NCBI GenBank assembly: GCA_031425275.1
Contig: JANPJA010000036.1
Span: forward strand, 1-64,000
DNA length: 64,000 nucleotides
Source of the DNA: JAIVGV01 sp031425275
Lineage (GTDB): Bacteria; Acidobacteriota; Blastocatellia; Pyrinomonadales; Pyrinomonadaceae
Direction: 5' to 3'
This document shows positions 17,204-25,934 of the stretch, piece by piece. The stretch's first letter is position 1; each line of letters starts with the position of its first letter. The position numbers were made by a program, and so were the translations under genes. The notes beneath the pieces are model-generated. The model saw only the letters and a list, made by a program, of their open reading frames with translations. It searched no databases and was not told where the DNA came from.

Positions 17204-17272
17204 ATGGAGCCCACCAAACGCTTCCCGGTAGCCTTCTCCTTCGCGGCGGAGAAGCGTGGCATCATCATTTGA
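17204..17272 (+). pseudogene. TIR-like N-terminal fragment, in frame with the STAND gene
   Basis: A 22-residue reading frame (MEPTKRFPVAFSFAAEKRG...) has AAGGT 6 bases before its ATG. The word VAFSFAAEKR resembles the opening strand of bacterial TIR/SEFIR-like domains (usually SFAGE-R). It stops at TGA 17270-17272 and, two codons later and in the same frame, the DUF4062-STAND protein begins. It may be the stump of a TIR domain lost by deletion, or a short leader peptide. The match is brief, so this is tentative. Confidence 0.4.
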
Positions 17273-17278
17273 AATTAT

Positions 17279-19780
17279 ATGTCTCCCATAGACCCCACCC
17301 ACTTTAAGGCATCCGCCGGGCCACGGCCCGGTCAGTTCACGGCCATGATCAGCAGCACGGCGCTCGATCTGCCGCGACACCGCGAGCTGGCGCACAAGGC
17401 GTGTCTTGAGGCGGGCGTCTTCCCCATCGGCATGGAGCAACTTCCGGCGCGTGACGCGACCGGCATCGCCGCCTCGTTGGAGATGGTCGATCAGGCCGAC
17501 ATTTACATCGGCGTTTACGCCTTCCGCTACGGCTGGGTGCCCGACGGGCAGGACGTCTCAATCACCGAAATGGAGTTCGACCGCGCGGTGGCGCGCAAAG
17601 CGGAGAGCAAGCTCCGCGAAATTTTCGTCTTCGCCGCCCACAAAAAGCACGCCTTCACCGCAGACGACATCGAAGCCGACAAGGTCGCGCAGGAGAAGCT
17701 CCGCAAGTTCAAGGCGCGCGCGGCCGAAGGGCGTATGCGCAAAGAGTTCGAGTCTGCGGAGGAGCTTCACCGCCTCGTCCTCCACGCGCTGAACGAGTTC
17801 AAGAGCAGGCAGCAGCGCACAGTGGACGCTGCGACTGACGCGCGCCCCGCGCGCACCTCCACGCCTAACAACCTCCCACGCCTCCAGTCCTTCTTCGGCC
17901 GCGAGGCGGAACTAGAGAAAATCCGTGAAGCCCTCGATCCCGACAACCGCACGTGGGGCGCGCTCATCGACGGGCCGGGCGGCATGGGCAAGACCTCCCT
18001 CGCCGTCCGCGCCGCCTACGACTGCACGCCCGAACAGTTCAAGCGCATCGTCTTCGTCTCCGTGAAGACACGCGAGTTGGACGACGACGGCGTGCGCGAG
18101 CTGGGCGTCTTCATCCTGCCCGGCTTCCTCGAAATGCTCAATGAACTCTCACGCGAGCTGGGCCGTGCGGACATCACGAAGTCCCCCGAGGACGAGCGCA
18201 TCAGGCTGCTGCTCGAAGCCCTCCGCGACGAGCAGGTTCTGCTCATCCTCGACAACCTCGAATCACTCCCCAAGGGCGACCGCGACAAACTCTTCACCTT
18301 CGTCAAGCGACTGCCTGTGGGCTGCAAGGCCATCCTCACCAGCCGCCGCCGCATCGGCTCCGGCTCGGAAGAGCTCATCCTCGAAAAATTTAGCCAAGAG
18401 GCCGCGCTCGAAACCCTCGCCGACCTTGCCCGCCGCAACTCCCTGCTCGCGAAGACCGGCGAGGCCGAGCGCATCGCCCTTTACGAGCAGACCGCCGGCA
18501 AGCCGCTGCTCCTGCGCTGGGTGGCCGGGCAACTCGGCCGCGGGAGCTGCCGCACCTTCAACGACGCACTGGAGTTCCTCCGCTCATGCCCTGCGGACAA
18601 CGACCCGCTGGAGTTCGTCTTCGGCGATCTGGTGAATGAGTTCACCGAGGACGAGACCAAAGTCCTCTGCGCGCTCACCTACTTCAGCCTGCCGGCGAAA
18701 GTGGAGCACGTTGCCGCGGTCGCGGGCTGCGATGAGGAACCGACCGAGACCGCCCTGCGCAGCCTCGCCAACCGCTCGCTGGTCGTCCCGGATACTGAGG
18801 AGACGGCGTTCGCCCTCGTGCCGATGGTCGCCGACTTCCTGCGGCGGCGGAAGCCCGAGGTCGTCGCGGAGACCGGCGACCGTCTCGAAAAGCAAGCCTA
18901 CGCCCTGGTGTTGGAGAACAGCTACGACAACTTCGACAGCTTCCCCGCGCTCGACGCTGCGTGGCCCACCGTCGCCGCCGCCCTGCCGCGTTTCCTCGCC
19001 GGGCCGAATGCCCGACTCCAGACCGTGTGCGACGCATTGAGCGATTTTCTCAATTTCACCGGCCGCTGGGATGAACGGCTTGTTCTCTCGCAGGATGCCG
19101 AAGACAAGGCTGTGGCGGCCAAAGATTTTTTGAATGCCGGCTGGCGGGCCTATGATATCGGCTGGGTTCACTATCTGCGCGGACAGTCGGCGGAAGTGCG
19201 CGCCTGCGCCGACCGCGCCGAGGCCCACTGGCGCAAGGCCCAAGCCGGCACCCGCGAACGTGCCACCGCCATCCGCTTGCACGGCATCGGGCACCAATTG
19301 GCCAGAGATTACCCTGCCGCCATCGCGGCCTTCCGCGAAGCCGTGGAACTTAGGCGCACCTTGAGCCTTGAGAGCGCTGATGTTGCCATTGCCTTGAACT
19401 CCCTCGCCAGTGCCGAAAAGCTCTCAGGCGATTTCGACGCCGCTGAGCGCGACTACCGCGAGGCCCTACGGATATCCAAAGCCGTTGGAGATCGCGAGGG
19501 TGTAGCCGTTCGCACAGGCAATCTGGCCGCGTTGTCGCTAACCCGCCGAGACTGGCCCAGCGCGGAAGCTTTGGCCCGTGAAGCCCTAAGCTTGTCCGAA
19601 AAGGTTGGCCGTCAGGAGTTAATCGCCGAGGACTGCCGACGCCTCGCCAAGGCTCTCGCGCGGCAAGGTCGGAAGACAGAAGCTCTCCCTCTCGCCCGGC
19701 GCGCCGTCGAAATATACACCGCCCTGCGTTCCCCAGACCTCGAAGCAGCTCTCCAGACGCTCGCGGAATGCGAAAGCTGA
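17279..19780 (+). CDS. DUF4062-STAND NTPase-TPR protein, candidate defence protein
   Basis: An 833-residue protein with three parts. Residues 20-110 are DUF4062 (FTAMISSTALDLPRHRE ... IYIGVYAFRYGW), residues about 200-480 are an NB-ARC-type STAND ATPase with Walker A GPGGMGKTS (232-240) and Walker B LLILDN (321-326), and residues about 590-833 are TPR repeats. The layout matches signal-transduction ATPases that form oligomers on ligand recognition, many of which act in anti-phage immunity. The effector here would be DUF4062. No ribosome binding site is obvious before ATG 17279. The context (serine biosynthesis downstream on the other strand) does not reveal the target. Confidence 0.82.
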   Translation: MSPIDPTHFKASAGPRPGQFTAMISSTALDLPRHRELAHKACLEAGVFPIGMEQLPARDATGIAASLEMVDQADIYIGVYAFRYGWVPDGQDVSITEMEFDRAVARKAESKLREIFVFAAHKKHAFTADDIEADKVAQEKLRKFKARAAEGRMRKEFESAEELHRLVLHALNEFKSRQQRTVDAATDARPARTSTPNNLPRLQSFFGREAELEKIREALDPDNRTWGALIDGPGGMGKTSLAVRAAYDCTPEQFKRIVFVSVKTRELDDDGVRELGVFILPGFLEMLNELSRELGRADITKSPEDERIRLLLEALRDEQVLLILDNLESLPKGDRDKLFTFVKRLPVGCKAILTSRRRIGSGSEELILEKFSQEAALETLADLARRNSLLAKTGEAERIALYEQTAGKPLLLRWVAGQLGRGSCRTFNDALEFLRSCPADNDPLEFVFGDLVNEFTEDETKVLCALTYFSLPAKVEHVAAVAGCDEEPTETALRSLANRSLVVPDTEETAFALVPMVADFLRRRKPEVVAETGDRLEKQAYALVLENSYDNFDSFPALDAAWPTVAAALPRFLAGPNARLQTVCDALSDFLNFTGRWDERLVLSQDAEDKAVAAKDFLNAGWRAYDIGWVHYLRGQSAEVRACADRAEAHWRKAQAGTRERATAIRLHGIGHQLARDYPAAIAAFREAVELRRTLSLESADVAIALNSLASAEKLSGDFDAAERDYREALRISKAVGDREGVAVRTGNLAALSLTRRDWPSAEALAREALSLSEKVGRQELIAEDCRRLAKALARQGRKTEALPLARRAVEIYTALRSPDLEAALQTLAECES

Positions 19781-19883
19781 CCTCGTTGGCGTGAAAGACT
19801 TGCGACGGAAATCAGCCCAACTCCGGCGGGCGCGCTGTCGCTGTCGCTGAAGTTCGGCTGATTTGTGACGTGGGCCTGCGGCG

Positions 19884-20969
19884 CTAGCCGTGTTTGCGCT
19901 CGAACTCGGCCATAAAGTCGGCGAGCGCCTCGCAGCCTTCGCGGGGGAAGGCGTTGTAGATGGAGGCGCGGATGCCGCCGACGGAGCGGTGGCCTTTGAG
20001 GCCGTCGAGCTTGGCGGCGGTCGCCTCCTTGACGAACTGCTTCTCCAACTCTTCGGTCGGCAGCCGCCACGTCACGTTCATCAGCGAGCGCGACTCGGGG
20101 GCGGCGTGGCCGCGGTAGAAGTCGCCCGCGTCGATGCGGTCGTAGATCAGTTTCGCCTTCGCCTCGTTCTGGCGGTGGATGCCTGCGAGGCCGCCCTGTG
20201 CTGTGACCCACTTGCCGACGAGGTTGAGGATGTAGATGCCCCACGTGTTCGGCGTGTTGTAGAGCGAAGCGTTCTCGGCGTGCGTGCGGTAGTCGAGCAT
20301 CGTGTGGAGGCCGTCGGGAATCTTCCCCAACAGGTCGTCGCGGATGATGACGACGGTGACGCCCGACGGGCCGAGGTTCTTCTGCGCCCCCGCGTAGATG
20401 AGCGCGTACTTGCTGACATCCACGGGGCGCGAGCAGATGTTCGACGAGGCGTCGCAGACGAGCGGGACGCCGTTGGCCTCCGGCTCGCCGTGGAACTCGA
20501 CGCCCTCGATGGTCTCGTTCGAGGTGAAGTGCAGGTAGGCGGCCGCAGGGTCTAGTTTCAACTCGTGCGGCTCGGGGGTGCGCGTGTAGCGGCTGTCGGC
20601 GAGGTCGGCGGCGACGCTCACCGCGCCCACGCGCTTGGCCTCCTTCAAAGCTTTCTTGCCCCAGCTCCCCGTGAGAATGTAGTCGGCCGACGCGCCATCA
20701 GTGAGCAGGTTCATCGGGATCATCGAGAACTGGAGCGACGCGCCGCCCTGCAAAAACAGCACGCGGTAGCCGGCGGGGATGCCGAGCAAGTCGCGCAGGC
20801 CCTGTTCGGCCCCGCCCATGATCTCGTCGAACTCTTTCGAGCGGTGGCTGATCTCCATCACCGACATGCCGACGCCCGGCAGGGAAAGCATTTCTTCGCG
20901 CGCCTGTTCCAACACGGGCACGGGCAGCACGGCCGGCCCCGCGCTGAAGTTGTAGATTCTCTCGGTCAT
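19884..20969 (-). CDS. serC: Phosphoserine aminotransferase
   Basis: Converts 3-phosphohydroxypyruvate and glutamate into phosphoserine, the second step of serine synthesis. The 361-residue PLP enzyme shows the opening YNFSAGPAVLPVPVLEQA, GMSVMEISHRSKEFDEI, FLQGGASLQFSMIP, the PLP-lysine region YAGAQKNLGPSGVTVV and GHRSVGGIRASIYNA. The length equals the family norm. GGAG lies 11 bases upstream of the ATG. It is the last gene of a same-strand run (DUF1015, acetyltransferase, serA, serC) and follows serA by 41 bases. No serB is present. Confidence 0.97.
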   Translation of the reverse strand: MTERIYNFSAGPAVLPVPVLEQAREEMLSLPGVGMSVMEISHRSKEFDEIMGGAEQGLRDLLGIPAGYRVLFLQGGASLQFSMIPMNLLTDGASADYILTGSWGKKALKEAKRVGAVSVAADLADSRYTRTPEPHELKLDPAAAYLHFTSNETIEGVEFHGEPEANGVPLVCDASSNICSRPVDVSKYALIYAGAQKNLGPSGVTVVIIRDDLLGKIPDGLHTMLDYRTHAENASLYNTPNTWGIYILNLVGKWVTAQGGLAGIHRQNEAKAKLIYDRIDAGDFYRGHAAPESRSLMNVTWRLPTEELEKQFVKEATAAKLDGLKGHRSVGGIRASIYNAFPREGCEALADFMAEFERKHG

Positions 20970-21010
20970 CTTTTCACTAGCTCCGATTTCAAAGTGTTAA
21001 GAATTTTCGA

Positions 21011-22213
21011 CTACTGCAACTTGAGCAGACTGATCTCAAGCATGTCCTCGTTGTCGCGCAGGAGCGCGAGCGTGTCTTCGGCGGGCGCGGCTTCGAGGTT
21101 GATGCGGGCGACCGCCGCCTCGGCCCCCTCGAAGACGATGTTCTCCATCTCCTGCACGTTGATGTGGGCGGCGCGGATGGCGGCGAGGACTTGCGCGAGG
21201 ACGCCGGGGCGGTCGCGGTGGCGCACGGTCAAAACGTGCGTGGCGGGCGTGCGCGCGGCGAGGTTGACGACGTTCGGGACTTTGCCCGTCTCCTTGAACT
21301 CGCGGACGATGCGCACGGTCTCGGCGGCGATGGCCTCTTGCGACTGATCGGTCGAGGCCCCGATGTGGTGCGTGCCGTAGAGCAACGGCTCGCGCGCGAT
21401 CTCGTCGGTGAACTCGCCCGCGGCGGAAGTCGGTTCGGTCGCGAACACGTCCAACCCCGCGCGAATGTTTTTGGCGCGCATGGCCGCGACGAGGGCGCTC
21501 TGATCGACCACCTCGCCGCGCGACGTGTTGATGAAGTACGCGCCCTCTTTCATCGCGTCGAAAAACTCCGTGCTCAGGAATTCGCGCGTGTCTTTATTGA
21601 GCGCGACGTGGACGCTGACCACGTCCGCGCGCCGCGCGACCTCGGCGGGGCTGTCGGCCCACTCGACGCCCAACTCCTCCGCGCGCTCGCGCGTCAGGCT
21701 CCGGCTCCACGCGACGACCGGCATCCCGAAGGCGCGGGCGCGGGTGATGACCTCCTGCCCGATTTGCCCCGTCCCGACGAGGCCGAGCGTGCGGCCGTAG
21801 AGGCCGCGCGCTTTGGAGAACTCTTTTTTATCCCACTTGCCCGCGCGCAACTGGATGACGTTGTCGGCGATGCGGCGGTCGAGCGCGAGGATCAAGGCGA
21901 GGGTGAGTTCGGCGACGGCGACGGAGTTTTTGCCGGGGCAGTTCGAGACGTAGATGCCGCGGCGAGAGGCGGCCGCCACGTCGATGGTGTTGTAGCCCGC
22001 GCCCGCGCGCACGACGAGCTTCAAAGGCCCGGCGTCGAGCGCGGCCTCGGTCACTTTCGTCGAGCGCACGACCAGCACGTCCGGTTGGAAGTGCGCGACG
22101 GCCTCGACGAGCGCGTCGTCCTTCGCGTCCGGCTGGTACTCGTACTCGCAGCCGGCGGCCTCCAGACCGTCGCGCCCCGACTGCTCGAATTTGTCGGCGA
22201 TTAAGACAAGCAT
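21011..22213 (-). CDS. serA: D-3-phosphoglycerate dehydrogenase
   Basis: NAD-dependent oxidation of 3-phosphoglycerate to 3-phosphohydroxypyruvate, the committed step of serine synthesis. The 400-residue protein has the substrate-binding part (about 1-95 and 290-315), the Rossmann NAD domain (GLVGTGQIGQEV near 145-156, VSVHVALNKDTREF, FINTSRGEVVDQSAL, and the catalytic His in YGTHHIGAST), and a C-terminal ACT domain (about 325-400; LTVRHRDRPGVLAQVLAA) of the serine-feedback type. Next gene serC is 41 bases downstream, so the two are co-transcribed. Confidence 0.97.
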   Translation of the reverse strand: MLVLIADKFEQSGRDGLEAAGCEYEYQPDAKDDALVEAVAHFQPDVLVVRSTKVTEAALDAGPLKLVVRAGAGYNTIDVAAASRRGIYVSNCPGKNSVAVAELTLALILALDRRIADNVIQLRAGKWDKKEFSKARGLYGRTLGLVGTGQIGQEVITRARAFGMPVVAWSRSLTRERAEELGVEWADSPAEVARRADVVSVHVALNKDTREFLSTEFFDAMKEGAYFINTSRGEVVDQSALVAAMRAKNIRAGLDVFATEPTSAAGEFTDEIAREPLLYGTHHIGASTDQSQEAIAAETVRIVREFKETGKVPNVVNLAARTPATHVLTVRHRDRPGVLAQVLAAIRAAHINVQEMENIVFEGAEAAVARINLEAAPAEDTLALLRDNEDMLEISLLKLQ

Positions 22214-22231
22214 GGCGAAACCTCGAAAGCT

Positions 22232-22332
22232 GTCAGTGGTCAGTGGTCAGTGGTCAGTTGTTTTGTGCCGCTCTGGCTTGAGCGGTATCTGTGAGCTATA
22301 AGGCCGCCCGGCCACGTGCAACTGACTACTGA
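22232..22332. repeat. Heptad repeat element, GTCAGTG type
   Basis: Left part is GTCAGTG three times then GTCAGTT (22232-22259). Right part is CAACTGA, CTACTGA at 22319-22332, followed by CCAAGTTC. It separates the acetyltransferase from serA; the acetyltransferase reads into it, ending CAG ATT TGA just after the same AAGTTC word. The spacer (about 60 bases) has no other feature. Confidence 0.85.
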
Positions 22333-22357
22333 CCAAGTTCAAACCCACCGACGAAGT

Positions 22358-22909
22358 TCAAATCTGTGGCCCTTCGCGCACCACGAACATGCCGGCGTGC
22401 GGCCCAAACTCTTCGCGCGAGACGGCGTAGAAGACGCAGTCGGTTCCGTAGTGCGGGGCGGTCTTCTCGTACTTCATGCCGAGCTTTTCCATGACGCGGC
22501 GCGAGGCGGTGTTCTCCGGCGAGGCGACGGCGACGATGCGGGCGAGCCCGGCGCGCTCGAAGCCGTAGCGCAGCCACGCGGCGGCCGTCTCGGTGGCGTA
22601 GCCGCGGCCCCAGTGGGCTTTCGCGAAGCTGTAGCCGACCTCGATCTCGCCCGTCTCTTCCAAAGGCTGTAAGCCGCCCCAGCCGATCATCTCGCCGCCC
22701 GCCTTGCTCAGCAGCGCGCCCATCGCGAAGCCGTAGCGCTCGTGGCAGCCGAGGTAGAACTCCATCCGCTTCGAGATCGCCTCCGGCGACTGCATCGTCG
22801 GGCCGCCGAGGTAGCGCGCCACGTCCTCGTCCGAGCGCATTTGGATGAGCGCGGGCAGATCGTCGCGCGCGGGCGCTCGCATCAACAGTCTCTCGGTTTC
22901 AATGATCAT
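22358..22909 (-). CDS. GNAT-family acetyltransferase
   Basis: A 183-residue acetyl-CoA-dependent N-acetyltransferase of the Acetyltransf_3 kind. The start IIETERLLMRAPARDDLPAL is typical, the acetyl-CoA loop is KAHWGRGYATETAAAWLRYGF, and SPENTASRRVMEKLGMKYEK follows. It lies between DUF1015 and serA, all in the same direction, but with a heptad element on each side. Its last two residues, QI, and stop TGA are the same as those of the DUF1015 gene, as if the repeat element provides the end of both. Substrate unknown. Confidence 0.88.
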   Translation of the reverse strand: MIIETERLLMRAPARDDLPALIQMRSDEDVARYLGGPTMQSPEAISKRMEFYLGCHERYGFAMGALLSKAGGEMIGWGGLQPLEETGEIEVGYSFAKAHWGRGYATETAAAWLRYGFERAGLARIVAVASPENTASRRVMEKLGMKYEKTAPHYGTDCVFYAVSREEFGPHAGMFVVREGPQI

Positions 22910-22918
22910 AGTAAAGCT

Positions 22919-23030
22919 GTCCGTGGTCAGTGGTCAGTGGTCAGTTGTTTGTGGTCATGTAGCCCGCGCGTTCCGAAGTATCGCTCACGCCCCGGCGACA
23001 AAGAACAACTGACGACTGACGACTGACCAA
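22919..23030. repeat. Heptad repeat element, GTCAGTG/GTCCGTG type
   Basis: Left part 22919-22953 is GTCCGTG, GTCAGTG twice, GTCAGTT, GTTTGTG. Right part 23006-23026 is CAACTGA and CGACTGA twice, followed by CCAAGTTC. It is in the 3' region of the DUF1015 gene and directly upstream of the acetyltransferase start. Confidence 0.88.
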
Positions 23031-23032
23031 GT

Positions 23033-24268
23033 TCAAATCTGGTGAATGAGCATCCCGTCGCGCAGCTTCGGCTCGAACCACGTTGACTTGGGCGGCATGA
23101 CGGCGTTGGCGTCCGAGACGCGCAACAGGTCTTCCACGGAAGTTGCGTGGATGGCGAAGGCGACGGCCGCGCGGCCTTCGTCCACGAGTTTCTCCAACTC
23201 CCCGGTGCCGCGGATGCCGCCGACGAAGTCGATGCGCTTGTCGGTGCGTTGATCCTTGATGCCGAGGATGGGGTCGAGCAAATTGTCTTGCAACAGGCTC
23301 ACGTCGAGCGTGGCGGTCGGGTCGGCCGGCGCGTCGGCGGGCGCGTCGTCTTTCAGGGTCAGGCCGTGCCACTCGCCGCCGAGGTACATGTGCCAGTGGC
23401 CGGCCTTGCCGGGGCCTTGCGGGTTCGCGCCGCCGGTCACGTCGAACGCGGCGCGGACGCGCGCGAGAAAGTCTTCCGCGGAGAGGCCGTTCAAGTCTTT
23501 GACGACGCGGTTGTAGGAAAGTATCCGCACCTGATCGGAGGGGAAGAGGACGCTGATGAAGCGGTTGTACTCTTCCTCGCCCGTGTGGTTCGGGTTCTGT
23601 TCGCGCAGCGCGGCGCGCGCGCGCGAGGCGGAGGCGGCGCGGTGGTGGCCGTCGGCGATGTAGAGCAGCGGGACTTCGCCGAAGGCGCGCACCAACCCTT
23701 CGGGCGCGTCCGTGCGCCACAAAGTATGTTGGACGCCGTCGGGCGCGGTGAAGTCGTAGAGCGGCGGCGCGTTCGTCGCGGCGGCGACGAGCGCGTCGAT
23801 GCGGCGATCCGCCCGGTAGGTCAGGAAGACGACGCCGGTCTGCGCGCGTAAAGTAAGCATGTGGCGCGTGCGGTCGTCCTCCTTGTCGGGGCGCGTCCGC
23901 TCGTGCTTGCGGATTAAATCCTCGTCGTACTCATCGACCGAGCAGCAGGCGGCCACGCCCGTCTGCTCGTGCCCGTCCATCCGCAGCCGGTAGAGATAGA
24001 GGCTCGGCGCGGCTTCCGCTTCGAGCGGGCACTCCGCGATGAGCTTTTGCAAGTTCTCGCCGGCCTTCGTGTAAACCTCGTCGCCGTAGATGTCCGCGCC
24101 GTCCGGGAGATCGATCTCGGGGCGCGTGACGTGCAGGAAGCTGAGCGGGTTGGTTTGCGCCAGCGCGCGCGCCTCGGCGGTGTTGACCACGTCGTAAGGC
24201 ACGCTCGCCACCTGCTCGACTTTATCGGCGGGCGGGCGCAGCGCGCGGAAAGGATGGATGACGGCCAC
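23033..24268 (-). CDS. DUF1015 family protein, serine-cluster partner
   Basis: A 411-residue protein of the DUF1015 family, whose N-terminus reads IHPFRALRPPADKVEQVASVPYDVVN and later contains IADGHHRAASASRAR, EEYNRFISVLFPSDQVRIL and HMYLGGEWHGL. The biochemical function of the family is not known to me. Genes of this family are often next to serA/serC, as here, so a role in serine metabolism is a reasonable inference. I chose the GTG at 24268 because GAGGAG lies 10 bases upstream and the protein then starts at the family boundary. A longer frame would add 33 residues of low-similarity sequence. Confidence 0.85.
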   Translation of the reverse strand: MAVIHPFRALRPPADKVEQVASVPYDVVNTAEARALAQTNPLSFLHVTRPEIDLPDGADIYGDEVYTKAGENLQKLIAECPLEAEAAPSLYLYRLRMDGHEQTGVAACCSVDEYDEDLIRKHERTRPDKEDDRTRHMLTLRAQTGVVFLTYRADRRIDALVAAATNAPPLYDFTAPDGVQHTLWRTDAPEGLVRAFGEVPLLYIADGHHRAASASRARAALREQNPNHTGEEEYNRFISVLFPSDQVRILSYNRVVKDLNGLSAEDFLARVRAAFDVTGGANPQGPGKAGHWHMYLGGEWHGLTLKDDAPADAPADPTATLDVSLLQDNLLDPILGIKDQRTDKRIDFVGGIRGTGELEKLVDEGRAAVAFAIHATSVEDLLRVSDANAVMPPKSTWFEPKLRDGMLIHQI

Positions 24269-24452
24269 GGCTTCTGGTCTCCTCGCAGCTTGGGATGAAA
24301 AACGGGTATGCTCGGAACGCCCTAGACTATCCGCAGAGGCGGCGTTTTGCCAAGTCGCGGAAGACACTTTAAAAACACCGCAGTAGAGAATAATCTAGAG
24401 GCCAGCTCAATTAAATCTCAAGGTCAATGTTTAGTGAAAGGAGGTAGGCCAC

Positions 24453-25373
24453 GTGGCAAATAAGGAACATCATAATATCATCTGGCAGGGAATGGATTCT
24501 TGGAATAAATGGAGAGAAGAAAACCCTACAATCAAGCCAGATCTGTCGGGTATGACCCTATACGACATGGACTTAAGCTATATGGATTTAAGTCAGACAG
24601 ACCTTGAAGGTGCATGCCTTTGTAATTCAAATCTCAACAGAACAAATCTTAATAAGGCAAATTTTAGTGAGGTGGAAATAGGCGGCACAATATTTGGATA
24701 CAATGATCTTAGCGAAGTCACAGGTCTTGAAACCGTAACTCATCTGCGCCCTTCGACCTTAGATATAAATACGATCTACCTTTCTAAAGGAAACCTCCCT
24801 GAAGCTTTCTTGCATGGCTGCGGCGTCCCGGAAAATTTTATCACTCATATGCATGAGCTAATCATTGGCGCGCAGCCTATCGAATTTTACTCTTGCTTCA
24901 TTAGCTACAGCCACGCGGACAAGTCGTTCGCGCGGCGGTTACATGATGCGTTGCAGGGGCGGGGGATTCGTTGTTGGCTGGACGAGCATCAGTTGTTGCC
25001 GGGCGATAAGATTTACACCGAAGTTGATCGGGGCATCCGGCTGTGGGATAAGGTGCTGCTGTGTTGCTCGGAGGAGTCGCTGAAAAGCTGGTGGGTCGAG
25101 AACGAGATTGGGATCGCGTTCGACAAGGAGCAGCGTCTGCGGAAGGAGCGCGGGCAGGACGTGCTGGCGTTGATCCCTCTGAACCTTGACGGATACCTGT
25201 TCGGCGGCGAGTGGGAGAGCGGACTGGCGACGCAGATCAAGTCGCGGCTGGCGGCGGACTTTACGGGGTGGGAGACGGACAACAGCAAGTTCGAGGCGGC
25301 GTTTGAAAATTTAGTGAAGGCGTTGCGCGCGGACGCGGGCGGGCGGGAACAACCGCCGTCTCAGAAGTTGTGA
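24453..25373 (+). CDS. Pentapeptide-repeat/TIR-domain fusion protein
   Basis: A 306-residue protein. Residues about 30-90 are pentapeptide repeats (LSGMTLYDMDLSYMDLSQTD, LNRTNLNKANFSEVE). Residues 145-300 are a TIR domain: FYSCFISYSHADKSFARRLH, GIRCWLDEHQLLPGD, KVLLCCSEESLKSWW, with Glu216 or Glu218 where NAD-cleaving TIRs have their catalytic Glu. The GTG start has a perfect AAAGGAGGT 7 bases upstream. The first 430 bases are AT-rich and the TIR half is GC-rich, suggesting a recent fusion of foreign and native parts. Bacterial TIRs commonly act in abortive phage defence. Confidence 0.88.
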   Translation: MANKEHHNIIWQGMDSWNKWREENPTIKPDLSGMTLYDMDLSYMDLSQTDLEGACLCNSNLNRTNLNKANFSEVEIGGTIFGYNDLSEVTGLETVTHLRPSTLDINTIYLSKGNLPEAFLHGCGVPENFITHMHELIIGAQPIEFYSCFISYSHADKSFARRLHDALQGRGIRCWLDEHQLLPGDKIYTEVDRGIRLWDKVLLCCSEESLKSWWVENEIGIAFDKEQRLRKERGQDVLALIPLNLDGYLFGGEWESGLATQIKSRLAADFTGWETDNSKFEAAFENLVKALRADAGGREQPPSQKL

Positions 25374-25414
25374 CCGGGATGGTTGTAGTGAGGATGTAGT
25401 AAGGAGAAGGTCGG

Positions 25415-25753
25415 ATGGAAGATTTAGCGAACAAGACTTGCGTGCCGTGCCACGGGGGCGTGCCGCGGCTGCGGGGGGGCGAGTTGGAGGCGTTCGCGGC
25501 GCGCGTGCCGGGTTGGGAGGTCGTCGCGGAGCATCACCTGAGGCGGCGATACGAGTTCCCGAACTTCCGGCAATCGCTCGCGCTGGTGAATCAGTTGGGC
25601 GAGGTGGCGGAAGCGGAAGGGCATCACCCGGACATCTCCTTCGGGTGGGGCTACTGCGAGGTGACGATCTACACGCACGCCATCGACGGCCTCAGCGAGA
25701 GCGACTTCATCCTCGCCGCGAAGATCGAAAGGCTCGTGAACCATGAATCGTGA
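25415..25753 (+). CDS. phhB: Pterin-4-alpha-carbinolamine dehydratase
   Basis: A 112-residue enzyme that dehydrates 4a-hydroxytetrahydrobiopterin, recycling the pterin cofactor of aromatic amino-acid hydroxylases. The signature is EAEGHHPDISFGWG followed by VTIYTHAIDGLSESDFILAAKI, with catalytic His pair HH in EGHHPD. The N-terminal CVPCHGG Cys pair is an add-on shared by some bacterial members. AAGGAGAAGG lies upstream of the ATG. The last residues (HES) and stop are encoded by the first units of the heptad element at 25743. Confidence 0.93.
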   Translation: MEDLANKTCVPCHGGVPRLRGGELEAFAARVPGWEVVAEHHLRRRYEFPNFRQSLALVNQLGEVAEAEGHHPDISFGWGYCEVTIYTHAIDGLSESDFILAAKIERLVNHES

Positions 25754-25848
25754 ATCGTGAATAACTCAAGTTGCCACTCGTCGCGGGGCGGCCCGACTCG
25801 CAACCCGAGTTAAATAGAAAAGCCCGGCTCTAATCTATTCACGATTCG
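25743..25848. repeat. Heptad repeat element, GTGAATC type
   Basis: Left units ATGAATC, GTGAATC, GTGAATA (25743-25763) include the phhB stop codon TGA. Right units CTATTCA, CGATTCG at 25835-25848 are complementary. The spacer contains ACTC and GAGTT words. Confidence 0.85.
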
Positions 25849-25934
25849 CGGCTCTTTCTGGCTTCGCATTTGCCTGATGCTGGATGGCGGGCGCGGGGGT
25901 GTCTGGATTAAAGCCGGAGGAGGGTCGTGTGCGA

